Source of the DNA: CAYXFZ01 sp964464385
GTDB lineage: Bacteria > Planctomycetota > UBA1135
Length of the DNA: 38,546 bases
Direction of reading: 5' to 3'
Assembly: GCA_964464385.1 (NCBI GenBank)
Contig: CAYXFZ010000008.1
Location: 1 to 38,546 of the forward strand
The notes beneath the pieces are model-generated. The model was not told where the DNA came from. It worked only from the letters and a program-made list of their open reading frames with translations, and searched no databases. This document shows positions 15,401 through 22,774 of this stretch, piece by piece (the stretch's first letter is position 1; each line of letters begins with the position of its first letter). The position numbers and the translations under genes were made by a program.

Positions 15401-15806
15401 TGACGTGTTTCTGAATCGACTGGGTGATGCGGGCGGTTTGGAGTCTTTGCTTGCCTTGGCCAACAAATATGCCAAGGAGGGTGCCGATCATGAGCCGGAT
15501 GCGCCAATGGACGTCTTGCTCGAGAATGGAGATGCAACGAGAGGCGAGCAAGTGTTTTTTCAAAACATGGTTTTGTCATGCAATCGTTGCCACTCCTTGA
15601 GCGGAATCGGCGGGGGTATTGGCCCACCCCTAGACGGGGTGGGATCGAGATTAAGCAAGTTAGAACTCCTTCAATCTATTTTGGATCCAAACGCTAGGTT
15701 GGCAGAAGGGTGGAAAGCGCCGGTCTCCGCCATGCCTGCTTTGAGTTCTTTCATGACGGAAGAAGAACTCAGCGACCTCATTTCATTTCTAGAACGTCAG
15801 CGTTGA
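12471..15806 (+). CDS. Giant PVC-type CxxCH c-type cytochrome with N-terminal ThuA domain
   Basis: 1111 residues, exported (signal peptide AVILLLFLPGLGQAES). Domain order seen: ThuA-like glutamine-amidotransferase fold at about 20-225 (VLYIGDRGHHQ, RKGGGFLALHCTSG, GRVFYCASGHDARTW); PVC-type dehydrogenase-like propeller at about 260-610 (WVIETPDYPNEV, ILEDTNGDGVADK, NLRFGPDNAIWG, ADFSQFIILHN); HEAT-like helices at about 640-800; a carbohydrate-binding-like beta-sandwich at about 815-985 (ELPNPGFEW, GSRALRISS, YWDDVF); and a C-terminal cytochrome c with CNRCH at 1037-1041 and a probable axial Met in AMPALS. The architecture suggests periplasmic oxidation of a sugar-like substrate with electrons passed to haem; the substrate is inference. 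It shares TGATG with the preceding TIM-barrel gene. Confidence 0.93.
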   Translation: MAVILLLFLPGLGQAESSFSTDRLHVLYIGDRGHHQPLARIKDVWGPLARAGIAVEWEEDLGAVTPQRLLDFDCVWMYANQAQNAIVPPKFFSALQGFVRKGGGFLALHCTSGCFMQSQAWLEFIGARFVSHGAEVFRQTVLVQDHPLLRGWQNFESGDETYVQTHYDGGREVLAMRGTEPWMWIRQEGQGRVFYCASGHDARTWQEPGFLDLLIRATDWTSGPEAAARRAAFRLPEFDYEEREFVPNYEEWDPRMLFQLPSTPAQAQAHLQPPAGMEARLFAAEPMVVNPIALDWDLRGRCWVIETPDYPNEVRQKGGTDRISILEDTNGDGVADKKTVFADGLNLPTGLLLVPDGVVVAMAPDLLLFRDTNGDDQEDERLILTSGFGRFDTHAGPSNLRFGPDNAIWGAVGYSAFSRKDGSRFGSGLWRLLPGAQEPQFMAQFTNNTWGLGLRDDGEVFGSTANGAPSFFVGANKLQMAISNPNHSGALPVHDTAWVFPALAEIRQGDWMGQYTAAAGHSFSTGSQLPTSWSDRSAFICGPTAHTVGRFDTSMVGAGWESRNALNLCASTDDWFCPVQASVGPDGAVWIADFSQFIILHNLPGNPERGLPKIEYGEGSAHLNPMRDQSHGRIWRLVRKEGAFSKPKIADSSPDSFLKTLGHPNRFLRTTARQHLIAEPPSGLTPSLVQLITNGPPLAAMEALRILPAMVSISQEEWKKVMSSVSSDSDFRVLVALLQTMPASDASANWLVESDVLNHASPSIRRHALLAASRMPESAVLGISLVSRAILESPEDTWMTLALRAAIVAHPTSFLKSALPLLKRDSQAPSANELPNPGFEWSDPAHPSDPLGWRERSYGGVAEVSWSLNGGRNGSRALRISSQTGADTSWCIDVPVRPNTRYRLGGWIRTEGLTHEGTTHGALMNVHPTRSVTESVFEDSGWTPVAVEFSTSSDQVSVSLNCLFGGWGKSIGAAYWDDVFLNRLGDAGGLESLLALANKYAKEGADHEPDAPMDVLLENGDATRGEQVFFQNMVLSCNRCHSLSGIGGGIGPPLDGVGSRLSKLELLQSILDPNARLAEGWKAPVSAMPALSSFMTEEELSDLISFLERQR

Positions 15807-15885
15807 TCTTGGCCGATGGGCCTGACCAGTCCGCACGCCAGCATGCTGGTGAATCCGTCCACCCCCATGGGAGCCCAGATCTGGC

Positions 15886-15920
15886 AAAAAAAAGCTCCCG
15901 CCTTATTGCAAGGCGGGAGC
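15886..15920 (-). terminator. Rho-independent terminator of the 15941-16882 gene
   Basis: An 11-bp perfect stem (15894-15904 with 15910-15920) with a 5-nt loop is followed on the minus strand by eight T (15886-15893). It lies 20 bases after the stop of the secreted protein. It might also slow plus-strand transcription from the cytochrome operon, but there is no T-run on that side. Confidence 0.92.
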
Positions 15921-15940
15921 AAGGTGTTCCAGGTTGGAAC

Positions 15941-16882
15941 CTAGCCTATGGTCATGGCCAAGGCGTTGGTCAGAGTTGCCGTTTGTAAGTCGGCGCCATG
16001 GAACCAAACATTGATTCCAGTCGTTCCTTTGGGGAGGCTTTGCATCAAGTTGGCCGCTCCCAAGGCATCGGTTTGCATTGGCACCACTTTGTAGGGTGGG
16101 CTGACATAGCCGGTGCCGAACGGAGTATTCACGGGACCGCCGCCTGCCAAGGACCACACGAAGTAAGCGGTGTCGTTGGGGGTGCAGTTTGTGAGATCAA
16201 CGCTCGTGGTTGCTCCGGCAACCAAGTTCGTGACAGCAAGAGTCGGTACGCCACCACCACCGGGGGTGTCGTAATAGATCGTGCCATTCCAAACACGGGG
16301 AACAAAAGTGCTACCCGTAAAGGAAGGAGTTCCTTTGCCGTAATAAGCATCCAAGGTCAGCTCGGCATTGGCATAGGTTTCCGGGGTGCTTGATCCGTTG
16401 GTGTAATTAATTCCTCCGGAGGTGCTGTAGTTGACATTGTCCATGTAAACGCCGTAGACCTGGCCGGCCAAAAAAGTCACTCCATTTCCGCTCAGATCGG
16501 CATACGTTGGGCCATAGGCCCCTGCACCCTGAATACCTGTCGCTTGACCAAGGAGGGTCCAACCCGAGGGGTTCATGTCGAAGCCCACACAAGTTCCCAT
16601 GCGGTACCAAACATCAATGTCGAACAAGCCGGTGTTGTTCCGCGCGTGGAAGTCAATGCCGGTTATTTCGAGATCTACGGACGGTGTGATGTCGAACATA
16701 TTGCCTGCGAAACCGTTGCCACCATTGAAGTGGGTAGTTAGGGAACCTGCCGCTCGATTGCTACTGCCGCCGGGGGCGGGGGCTGTCTGAACTGCGATTC
16801 CGTCATCGGCAATCACCGTGTTTTGGGAAAATCCAAACGGGGAAGTCAAAGCAAGACAAAGGAAAGGAAGAAGGGATTTCAT
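15941..16882 (-). CDS. Secreted protein with shared C-terminal domain
   Basis: 313 residues from ATG 16882, with signal peptide SLLPFLCLALTSPFGFSQ; the frame upstream to 16948 has no signal character. Residues of about 20-205 form a beta-rich domain (DIDVWYRMGTC, GWTLLGQATGIQGAG, GQVYGVYMDNVNYST, PRVWNGTIYYDTPGG) that resembles the extracellular planctomycete proteins described only as hypothetical; I do not recognise a function. A glycine linker leads to the 101-residue C-terminal domain (15941-16246), closest in wording to that of the 1217-2986 protein (both have AVTNLVAGAT and WFHGAD). No SD precedes the ATG. A strong terminator follows, so it is probably a single-gene unit. Confidence 0.8.
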   Translation of the reverse strand: MKSLLPFLCLALTSPFGFSQNTVIADDGIAVQTAPAPGGSSNRAAGSLTTHFNGGNGFAGNMFDITPSVDLEITGIDFHARNNTGLFDIDVWYRMGTCVGFDMNPSGWTLLGQATGIQGAGAYGPTYADLSGNGVTFLAGQVYGVYMDNVNYSTSGGINYTNGSSTPETYANAELTLDAYYGKGTPSFTGSTFVPRVWNGTIYYDTPGGGGVPTLAVTNLVAGATTSVDLTNCTPNDTAYFVWSLAGGGPVNTPFGTGYVSPPYKVVPMQTDALGAANLMQSLPKGTTGINVWFHGADLQTATLTNALAMTIG

Positions 16883-16983
16883 GGTGGGGGTAAGAGGTAG
16901 AGGGGGGAGATGGTGAGCCATCCCTGCCAAGTTCGCAAGGAGAATCATATTAGCATAGAAAATTGGAATTCTGTTAGGGGGAG

Positions 16984-18249
16984 TCAGGGATATTTTTTGG
17001 GGGAGTCGGAAATTTTGATGCCTGCCCGATAAAACCCACTCATTTCGGGATTCAGGGCGCCATCTTCATTCCATTCCATCCAGCGGCCCTCAATCTCCCC
17101 ATTTTTGTATTCTCGCACTCTCAATTTTTGGCCGCTTTCATACCAATCCATCCAGCGTCCTTCCGGTATCCGATCCTTGAATTTTCGTTCCCATTTTTTT
17201 TGTCCGTTTGCATACCAAGCCTCATGCATTTCCGTCCACTGATCTTTGCCCTTGCCGTGGCTGTACATCCCCTCATATTGTTTCCTGCCGTCCTCATTCC
17301 ATCCAGCCCACGGTCCCTCCTTTTCTCCGTGCTTGTAAAGACCTTGGTTTTTCTTTTGCCCATTTTCGTGCCATTCCTCCCAGAGTCCTTCCTTTCGTCC
17401 GTCCTGGTATGCCCCCTCATCTTGCTTCTGACCATTGGCATGCCATGAGGTGATCCGTCCATTGACAACCTTTCCGTTCTTGTATGTTCGATTGAAACGG
17501 GTCTGTCCATTTTCGTGCCACTCGTTCCAGGACCCATCCAGAAGGCCATTCTTGAAATTCCTCTCGGACCGTTTCTTCGCATTATTATGCCATTCCGTCA
17601 TCCGGCCCTCTGCCTTCCCGTTCTTGTAAGTAGCTTCATACCATTTTTGTCCGGTTTCCAGCCACTCGATCCATCGTCCATCCAACTCCTCGTTCTTGTA
17701 TTCTCGCTCCCTGGATTTTTGTCCGTTTTTATGCCACTCCGTCCAACGCCCCTCCAGCGTTCCGTTTTTATACTCCCGCTCTCTAATTTTCCGACCTTCA
17801 CCATCCCACTCGGTCCATCTCCCGTCCCTTGTGCCGCTGGGGTCCTCCAATTCCAGACGCAAGGGGACCCTCCTCCCTGAGGTAGTCCGCTCATAGGTTC
17901 TGAGCCAAAGGAGGTAGCCGTTTGTGTATTCCCCTTCCTTTTCTTTCGTACCCTCTTCCAGCCACCAAGTCCAAAGGCCGACTTTTGTTCCGTCACTGAG
18001 CAAGCGTCCTTCGGATTTCTTCTGACCGTTCTCATGCCTTTCGACAAAGAGTTCCCCCCAACCGGCCCTTTGAGTTTCCAACCGCACCTTTTGCTTGCGT
18101 TCAAATTCGGCAATCCTTTTCCTTTCCAAATCCTTTTCATATTTCGCAATGCGTTGGGCAGGCTCCTCTCTTTCCTCGTCACCTCGGCTTGGGTCGGAAC
18201 ATCCTCCCAAAGCGATGCTTAGAGCGAGGACTAGGGGGCCAAAGCGCAC
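16984..18249 (-). CDS. MORN-2 repeat lipoprotein
   Basis: 421 residues from GTG 18249. The N-terminus is a lipoprotein signal with a lipobox ending in ALGGC (C16), so the protein should be anchored in a membrane. A charged helix at about 25-60 is probably a coiled coil. From about residue 64 to the end there are 13 copies of a 22-24 residue unit with the pattern G-x-W-x-E-W-x-x-x-G-Q-K-x-x-E-x-x-Y-K-N-G, the MORN_2 repeat found in YwqK-type proteins, which builds a flat beta-hairpin ladder. A longer insert lies between units 2 and 3. The ligand is unknown; MORN ladders commonly bind lipids or proteins. Repeats differ at DNA level, so this is an old array. Confidence 0.88.
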   Translation of the reverse strand: MRFGPLVLALSIALGGCSDPSRGDEEREEPAQRIAKYEKDLERKRIAEFERKQKVRLETQRAGWGELFVERHENGQKKSEGRLLSDGTKVGLWTWWLEEGTKEKEGEYTNGYLLWLRTYERTTSGRRVPLRLELEDPSGTRDGRWTEWDGEGRKIREREYKNGTLEGRWTEWHKNGQKSREREYKNEELDGRWIEWLETGQKWYEATYKNGKAEGRMTEWHNNAKKRSERNFKNGLLDGSWNEWHENGQTRFNRTYKNGKVVNGRITSWHANGQKQDEGAYQDGRKEGLWEEWHENGQKKNQGLYKHGEKEGPWAGWNEDGRKQYEGMYSHGKGKDQWTEMHEAWYANGQKKWERKFKDRIPEGRWMDWYESGQKLRVREYKNGEIEGRWMEWNEDGALNPEMSGFYRAGIKISDSPKKYP

Positions 18250-18296
18250 GGGGATAGTCTAGTTTTCTCCCTTCTATTTGGCTCAGGCAACTTTTT

Positions 18297-18635
18297 TGTC
18301 CGTTCGATTCTCCAATCCAGAAATCGGGGTTTCTTGGAGATGGTGAACTTCCGGATCGTCCCGTGCCTCTTTTGGGCAGAATGGCCAGCGATATCAACGC
18401 CTTGTCCCCGGCATTCGCCTTGTTTTGTGGCGACTTGATCGCCGGCACGGGCACGATTTTCGGAAACTCCGCGGAGTGGAAAGCTTGGGGGGCGCCTACT
18501 TACAGCCTGCAACGCCCCCGCTTTATGGTGCCGGGAGAGAACGATCCGACCGGTCCGACGCCGCGCCTCAACTCGGTGGCTTGTATGGCAACCATTGTCC
18601 AGCAAAATTTGACGTTTGCCCTGATCGTGGGCTGA
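18297..18635 (+). pseudogene. Remnant of a calcineurin-like metallophosphoesterase
   Basis: The plus frame across this otherwise gene-free stretch (18250-18639) reads MASDINALSPAFALFCGDLI and, further on, WKAWGAPTYSLQRPRFMVPG then END. This matches the central part of secreted calcineurin-like phosphoesterases, where the pattern is VCGDLI and then VPGNHD. Here the metal-binding NHD has become END, the N-terminal metal site is missing and the C-terminal two thirds are absent. No good start codon is present. It is best read as a decayed fragment between the MORN lipoprotein and the vWA gene. Confidence 0.5.
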
Positions 18636-18639
18636 GGGT

Positions 18640-21189
18640 CTATCCTTCCAGCAGTTTTCGAATCTGTTCTTCCAGCTCGTCGTTTTGGCGGCGAATCTCT
18701 TGCAACTTGGCGTGGATTTCCTCGGACGGATCGGTTTTTGTTTCCGCTTCTGCTACCAACAAGTTGAGGCGGTAACTTTCCTCGATGAGGAGTGTCAGAT
18801 CATCTTGCGGCGGCATGAAGTGCGTCACCAAGGACTTGGTCCGTTTGATAAGGTCGCGGAGTTCACGCATTTGCGCATCGGCGGGATCTTCCCGCACCAA
18901 GTTTTGCGCATCTTCCAATAGTTGATCGAAGGAGTCGCCTCGTGCCCAGTAACTGCGACGCAAGAACTCGGCGAACTGAGCCGTCACGTTAGAACGACGG
19001 AAGTCCCGGGAGGCCAGTTCCCAACGGGAGCTCCCCTCGCCTAAGGCCAACCTCCATTCTTGCTCCTGGGCCTCGTCGGATCCGTCTGGGAACCAGCGCA
19101 CTCGGACTTTGGCAATCCAATCGCCTAGGGCAACCCCGATGTGGGATTCCAGTTCATACAGGGCAGTGACCTCGTGCCCGGCGCCGATCTCACCAGCGTC
19201 CACAGCATCATTACGGAAGTCCTGGTCAGCCACGGCGCGGTTTTCGTAACCCAGCTGGCGCCATCGGCGCAAGATGCCCGGGTTGAATTCTACTTGGATT
19301 TTCACGTCTCGAGCAATGGTCTGCATCGTGCCGGTAAAGCGCTCTACAAACACGCGCTTGGCTTCGTCGTAATCGTCCACGTAATGGCAAGCACCATTGC
19401 CCTTGTTGGCCAAGCGCTCCAAAAACACGTCGTTGTGGTTGCCCATGCCGACCCCAATGGTGGTCAAGTCGATGTCGCGTTCGGCGAAGGAACGGACTTT
19501 TTCCAAAATGCGTTCTTGGTCGGTTTCGCCAGTGTTGGCGACGCCGTCTGAGCATAAGATGACGCGGTTGACGGCCTCTTCGCGCCAGGCGCGTTCCGCC
19601 ATTTCGTATCCCAGGAGCAAACCGGCCTCGGCATTGGTGGAGCCGCCCATTTCAATGCCGCGTACGGCCTCGCGGATTTTCCAGCGCAGGGTTCCAGCGG
19701 TGGGCTCCAATTCCAAGTGAGCCTTGGATTCGAAGCTCACGATGCCGACGGTGTCCTCTTTGCGGAGTTGATCCACCAACAATTCCAGGGAGCGTTTGAC
19801 CATTTCCATGCGGTCACCGGACTTCATGGATCCCGATCGATCCACGACAAACACTAGGTTGAAGGGCTTGCGGTCACCCGCTTGGATCTCGCGCGCTTTG
19901 ATGCCGATCTGTAGAAGGGAGACGCCCTCCTGGTGACGGTAGCGGGAAGGGGCCATTTGCAATGTGACGGCAAAATCACCTTGCTTGGGGGCAACCAGCC
20001 CATGGTCAAACCAATTCAGGAACTCCTCGGTTCGGATAGCACCTTTGGGTGGCACATTTCCTTTCGTGAGGTAGTTGCGCGCCAGGGCCCAAGAAGCCGT
20101 GTCCACATCGGCGGCGAAGGTGGAGAGCGCATCGGCATCGGCCGGCACAAAGGCGTTGTCCCCGTAGTAGCGGAAGAACATGTCGCGCGGCGATTCCTGC
20201 GGCTGGCGATGAATGTGACGCAAGATGTGCGGCCCATGCAAGGTGCGCCCATAGCCATCATGGAGGCTGTAACGAAAACCTGCCCGACCCCTTTCCCTCT
20301 CGGCTTGCAAGCGATCGCCCAGGGCAAGGCCCAAGGATTCTTCCGCGATAGGTGCGTCCTGTATTTCTTGCAGGGATTCCAGTTTCAGGCCTACGTAAAC
20401 ATCGGCCTCTTTTCGAAAATCTTCCGCTCGACGGCGAAGCAAAGATTCGGATATGAGCCTCCCACCCTTGCCTCCACGGGCGCCATGTTTTGCACCGACC
20501 TTGCCACTCACAGCGCCACCTCCGGAAACGCTGCCACCCGCGCCGCCACCAATGCCAGTGGCGTTATTGAAGGCCAATTTGTCGAAGACCGCATCATCTT
20601 TGGCCTTGAATACGGATTCGGAACTGGACTTGATCGGCACCGCCGGGGCGGTGTTTTGAGAATTTTCGACCATAGAGCCCAAGGAATTCAGAGTCTCGAA
20701 CCATTTGTTTTCGCTATCGGCGACCACCTTGCCGGCTTGAACCAGACTGCTAGGAGTTGGTTCTGCTGAATCCGTTCGGGGAACGGAAACATCCGAGGCG
20801 GAAGCGGAAGTTTCTGATTCCAGTCCGAGATGATGATCTCCAAAACGGATGTCGGCATTAGGGTTGAAAAGGGACAATCCTCCGGCTACGAGCAAGACAG
20901 CAGCGACCCATTTCATGGGCAACTGAAATTCGAGTAGCTGGCCTGCAGGCTGTTCACTCGAGTTGATTGCGCGGGCGGCGGACTGGAGAGTTTGACGGCG
21001 ATCCTCGGAAAGCTCTTCCGTTTCAATTGTGGCCTCTTGGACGAGGCCCAACACCTTGTTCATTTCCGCCAAGTAAGCGCGGAGTTCGGGATCCTTTTTC
21101 AGTTCCTGTTCCAGGGATTTTGTTGCTTCGGCATCCAGTTCTCCGAGCAGGAAATCCGTCACTTGTTGTTTTTTGTCTTCTTGATTCAT
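18640..21189 (-). CDS. vWA-domain (YfbK-like) membrane protein with anti-sigma-like N-terminus
   Basis: 849 residues from ATG 21189, which has an SD (AAGGAGA, 6-7 bases away). Residues 1-50 (VTDFLLGELDAEATKSLEQ, DPELRAYLAEM) resemble the cytosolic helices of anti-sigma factors, but without zinc-ligand cysteines. One membrane span lies at about 92-108 (WVAAVLLVAGGLSLF). A Ser/Thr and glycine-rich outer region follows, then a YfbK-type N domain (YGDNAFVPADADALSTFAADVDTAS is its signature region) and a vWA domain near residue 450 with an intact MIDAS motif DRSGSMKSG and a later SDGVANTG. The C-terminal end is a coiled coil (IHAKLQEIRRQNDELEEQI). It lies 11 bases after the sigma-factor gene, so it likely holds that sigma factor at the membrane and responds to an outside signal through the vWA domain (inference). 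Confidence 0.9.
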   Translation of the reverse strand: MNQEDKKQQVTDFLLGELDAEATKSLEQELKKDPELRAYLAEMNKVLGLVQEATIETEELSEDRRQTLQSAARAINSSEQPAGQLLEFQLPMKWVAAVLLVAGGLSLFNPNADIRFGDHHLGLESETSASASDVSVPRTDSAEPTPSSLVQAGKVVADSENKWFETLNSLGSMVENSQNTAPAVPIKSSSESVFKAKDDAVFDKLAFNNATGIGGGAGGSVSGGGAVSGKVGAKHGARGGKGGRLISESLLRRRAEDFRKEADVYVGLKLESLQEIQDAPIAEESLGLALGDRLQAERERGRAGFRYSLHDGYGRTLHGPHILRHIHRQPQESPRDMFFRYYGDNAFVPADADALSTFAADVDTASWALARNYLTKGNVPPKGAIRTEEFLNWFDHGLVAPKQGDFAVTLQMAPSRYRHQEGVSLLQIGIKAREIQAGDRKPFNLVFVVDRSGSMKSGDRMEMVKRSLELLVDQLRKEDTVGIVSFESKAHLELEPTAGTLRWKIREAVRGIEMGGSTNAEAGLLLGYEMAERAWREEAVNRVILCSDGVANTGETDQERILEKVRSFAERDIDLTTIGVGMGNHNDVFLERLANKGNGACHYVDDYDEAKRVFVERFTGTMQTIARDVKIQVEFNPGILRRWRQLGYENRAVADQDFRNDAVDAGEIGAGHEVTALYELESHIGVALGDWIAKVRVRWFPDGSDEAQEQEWRLALGEGSSRWELASRDFRRSNVTAQFAEFLRRSYWARGDSFDQLLEDAQNLVREDPADAQMRELRDLIKRTKSLVTHFMPPQDDLTLLIEESYRLNLLVAEAETKTDPSEEIHAKLQEIRRQNDELEEQIRKLLEG

Positions 21190-21200
21190 GTCTATTCTCC

Positions 21201-21758
21201 TTATCCCGTGGCCGCGACGCGGCTCAGCCGAAACGAAAGGCGGCCTATGGCCTGATGTGCCAGCCAACCCACCGTGCCCTTGGCAATGCCCAGAACTTCG
21301 CCAATTTCTTGGTATGTCAATCCTTCCTGCACCTTGAGTTGCAAAACTTCCCGTTCTTTTGCGGGAAGGAGGCCAATTTCCTGGTGGACTAAGGATTGGA
21401 TCTCCGCACCCCCCAGGATTTCTTCTGGCGTGGGTGGGCTTTCCCGGTGCGCAGAATTTTCGGCGCGGTCCATTTCTCGATTTTCTTTTTTCATGGCATC
21501 CAAACAAAAATTGCGGCACACCTGGAACAACCATGGCCCTAAGGAACCAGATTTTCCGCAGACCGGTTTGGCGCGTAAAAACCGCAAGAAAGTTTCCTGC
21601 ACAGCATCTTCGGCCGCCATCCTCTCTCTTCGAAAGGAAAGGGCGAATCGCAGGAGCGGGGTTTGCCAGCGATCCACCAAGGAATCGAAGGCAGGGGCTT
21701 CGCCGGCGCGAAATTGCTCGAGAAGGACGGAGTCCGGGGGCTCAGGGTTGGCTTTCAT
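21201..21758 (-). CDS. ECF-type RNA polymerase sigma factor
   Basis: 185 residues from ATG 21758. Region 2 is seen as FDSLVDRWQTPLLRFALSF and AEDAVQETFLRFLR, and the end of region 2 as GPWLFQVCRNFCLDAMKK. Region 4 is seen as LPAKEREVLQLKVQEGLTYQEIGEVLGIAKGTVGWLAHQAI, a helix-turn-helix for the -35 box. Region 1.1 and region 3 are absent, as expected for the extracytoplasmic function class. The stop is 11 bases before the start of the vWA/anti-sigma-like gene, so it forms a two-gene regulatory operon. Its target promoter cannot be read from this window. The divergent phosphatase gene starts 97 bases away and could be one target. Confidence 0.93.
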   Translation of the reverse strand: MKANPEPPDSVLLEQFRAGEAPAFDSLVDRWQTPLLRFALSFRRERMAAEDAVQETFLRFLRAKPVCGKSGSLGPWLFQVCRNFCLDAMKKENREMDRAENSAHRESPPTPEEILGGAEIQSLVHQEIGLLPAKEREVLQLKVQEGLTYQEIGEVLGIAKGTVGWLAHQAIGRLSFRLSRVAATG

Positions 21759-21854
21759 TCGGTTTCCAAGGGGTCAACGACACGACACTGCAGAAGTTTG
21801 GACATTTTTTTGGGATGGCATGATGGGGGTAGGATGCTTTTCCTTGTTTTGACG

Positions 21855-22757
21855 ATGAAACTACCTCTCTCCTGTTTTTTCGCCACCCTCTCGATCTTGT
21901 CGAGTTGTTCCGTTGCCCCGCTTCCCGCGGATACCGCCCTTCTCTCGTCGGCTTCCTCGGAGGAATTGCGCGTCATGACCTTCAACATCCGTTATGGCAC
22001 GGCCCCGGATGGCCCCAACCATTGGCTTTTACGCCAGGATCGCGTGCTCGACACCATTCGTGCTGAATCTCCGCACATTTTGGCCATTCAGGAGGGCTTG
22101 GCCTTTCAGATGACGTTTTTAAAGGAGCATTTGCCCGAGTACCTCGCCCTTGGTCAGCACCGCGATGGCGGCAAGCGGGGCGAATTCAGCGGATTGCTGG
22201 TGGACGAAGCTGTCCTGGAAATCCTGGACTCCGGTCAGTTTTGGTTGTCGGCCACTCCAGAGACTCTCGGTTCAAGGGGATGGGATGCTGCATTACCTCG
22301 CACCGCGGTTTGGGCCCGACTCCGCTGGCGGGCTGTACGAAATGGCGAGGCCAGCGCCGCCCATGAGTTTTTGGTTTTAGGCACCCACTTGGATCATCGT
22401 GGCAAAGAGGCTCGATTGCAAAGTGCGCTTCTCATTCAGCGGCGCATGGAGGGACTGGCCAATGGCATTCCCGTCCTGTTGATGGGGGACTTCAATGTTG
22501 CTCCGGAAGATCCGCCCATGCAAGTGTTTCAGGAAGCAGGTTTTCAGAGCGCGGTTCTCCTTCATGATTCAGCGGCTGCTGGTAGCGGGACCTTTCACAG
22601 TTTTCGAGGGCATGAGACGGGCCGCCAGATCGATCACATTTGGGTTTCTCCTGGCTGGAATATCCAAGTAGCTGAAATTCTCCGGCCCCGATTTGATGGC
22701 CGCAGTCCCTCGGATCACGATCCTGTATTCGCCCGGTTTGGCCTAGCTCCGCACTGA
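21855..22757 (+). CDS. Exported endonuclease/exonuclease/phosphatase family protein
   Basis: 300 residues from ATG 21855; ATG 21834 is an alternative. The N-terminus is a lipoprotein-like signal with lipobox ILSSC. The catalytic set of the EEP fold is complete: MTFNIRYG (Asn), LAIQEGL (Glu), LGTHLDHRG (His), LMGDFNVAPEDPP (Asp and Asn), RQIDHIWVS (Asp) and PSDHDPV (SDH). Size and order fit the group related to sphingomyelinase, deoxyribonuclease I and inositol phosphatases; the GTHLDHRG plus TGRQIDHIW pattern is common in secreted phosphodiesterases of unknown substrate. It is divergent from the sigma factor and 17 bases before the dehydrogenase gene, though it has no evident link to pyrimidine breakdown. 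Confidence 0.88.
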   Translation: MKLPLSCFFATLSILSSCSVAPLPADTALLSSASSEELRVMTFNIRYGTAPDGPNHWLLRQDRVLDTIRAESPHILAIQEGLAFQMTFLKEHLPEYLALGQHRDGGKRGEFSGLLVDEAVLEILDSGQFWLSATPETLGSRGWDAALPRTAVWARLRWRAVRNGEASAAHEFLVLGTHLDHRGKEARLQSALLIQRRMEGLANGIPVLLMGDFNVAPEDPPMQVFQEAGFQSAVLLHDSAAAGSGTFHSFRGHETGRQIDHIWVSPGWNIQVAEILRPRFDGRSPSDHDPVFARFGLAPH

Positions 22758-22774
22758 TAGGATTTCATGCAGCA

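Noticed and set aside
16984..18249. Antitoxin of a YwqK-type toxin-antitoxin pair
   Set aside because: The label is often given to MORN_2 proteins, but no toxin-like partner is adjacent and the protein is a lipoprotein.
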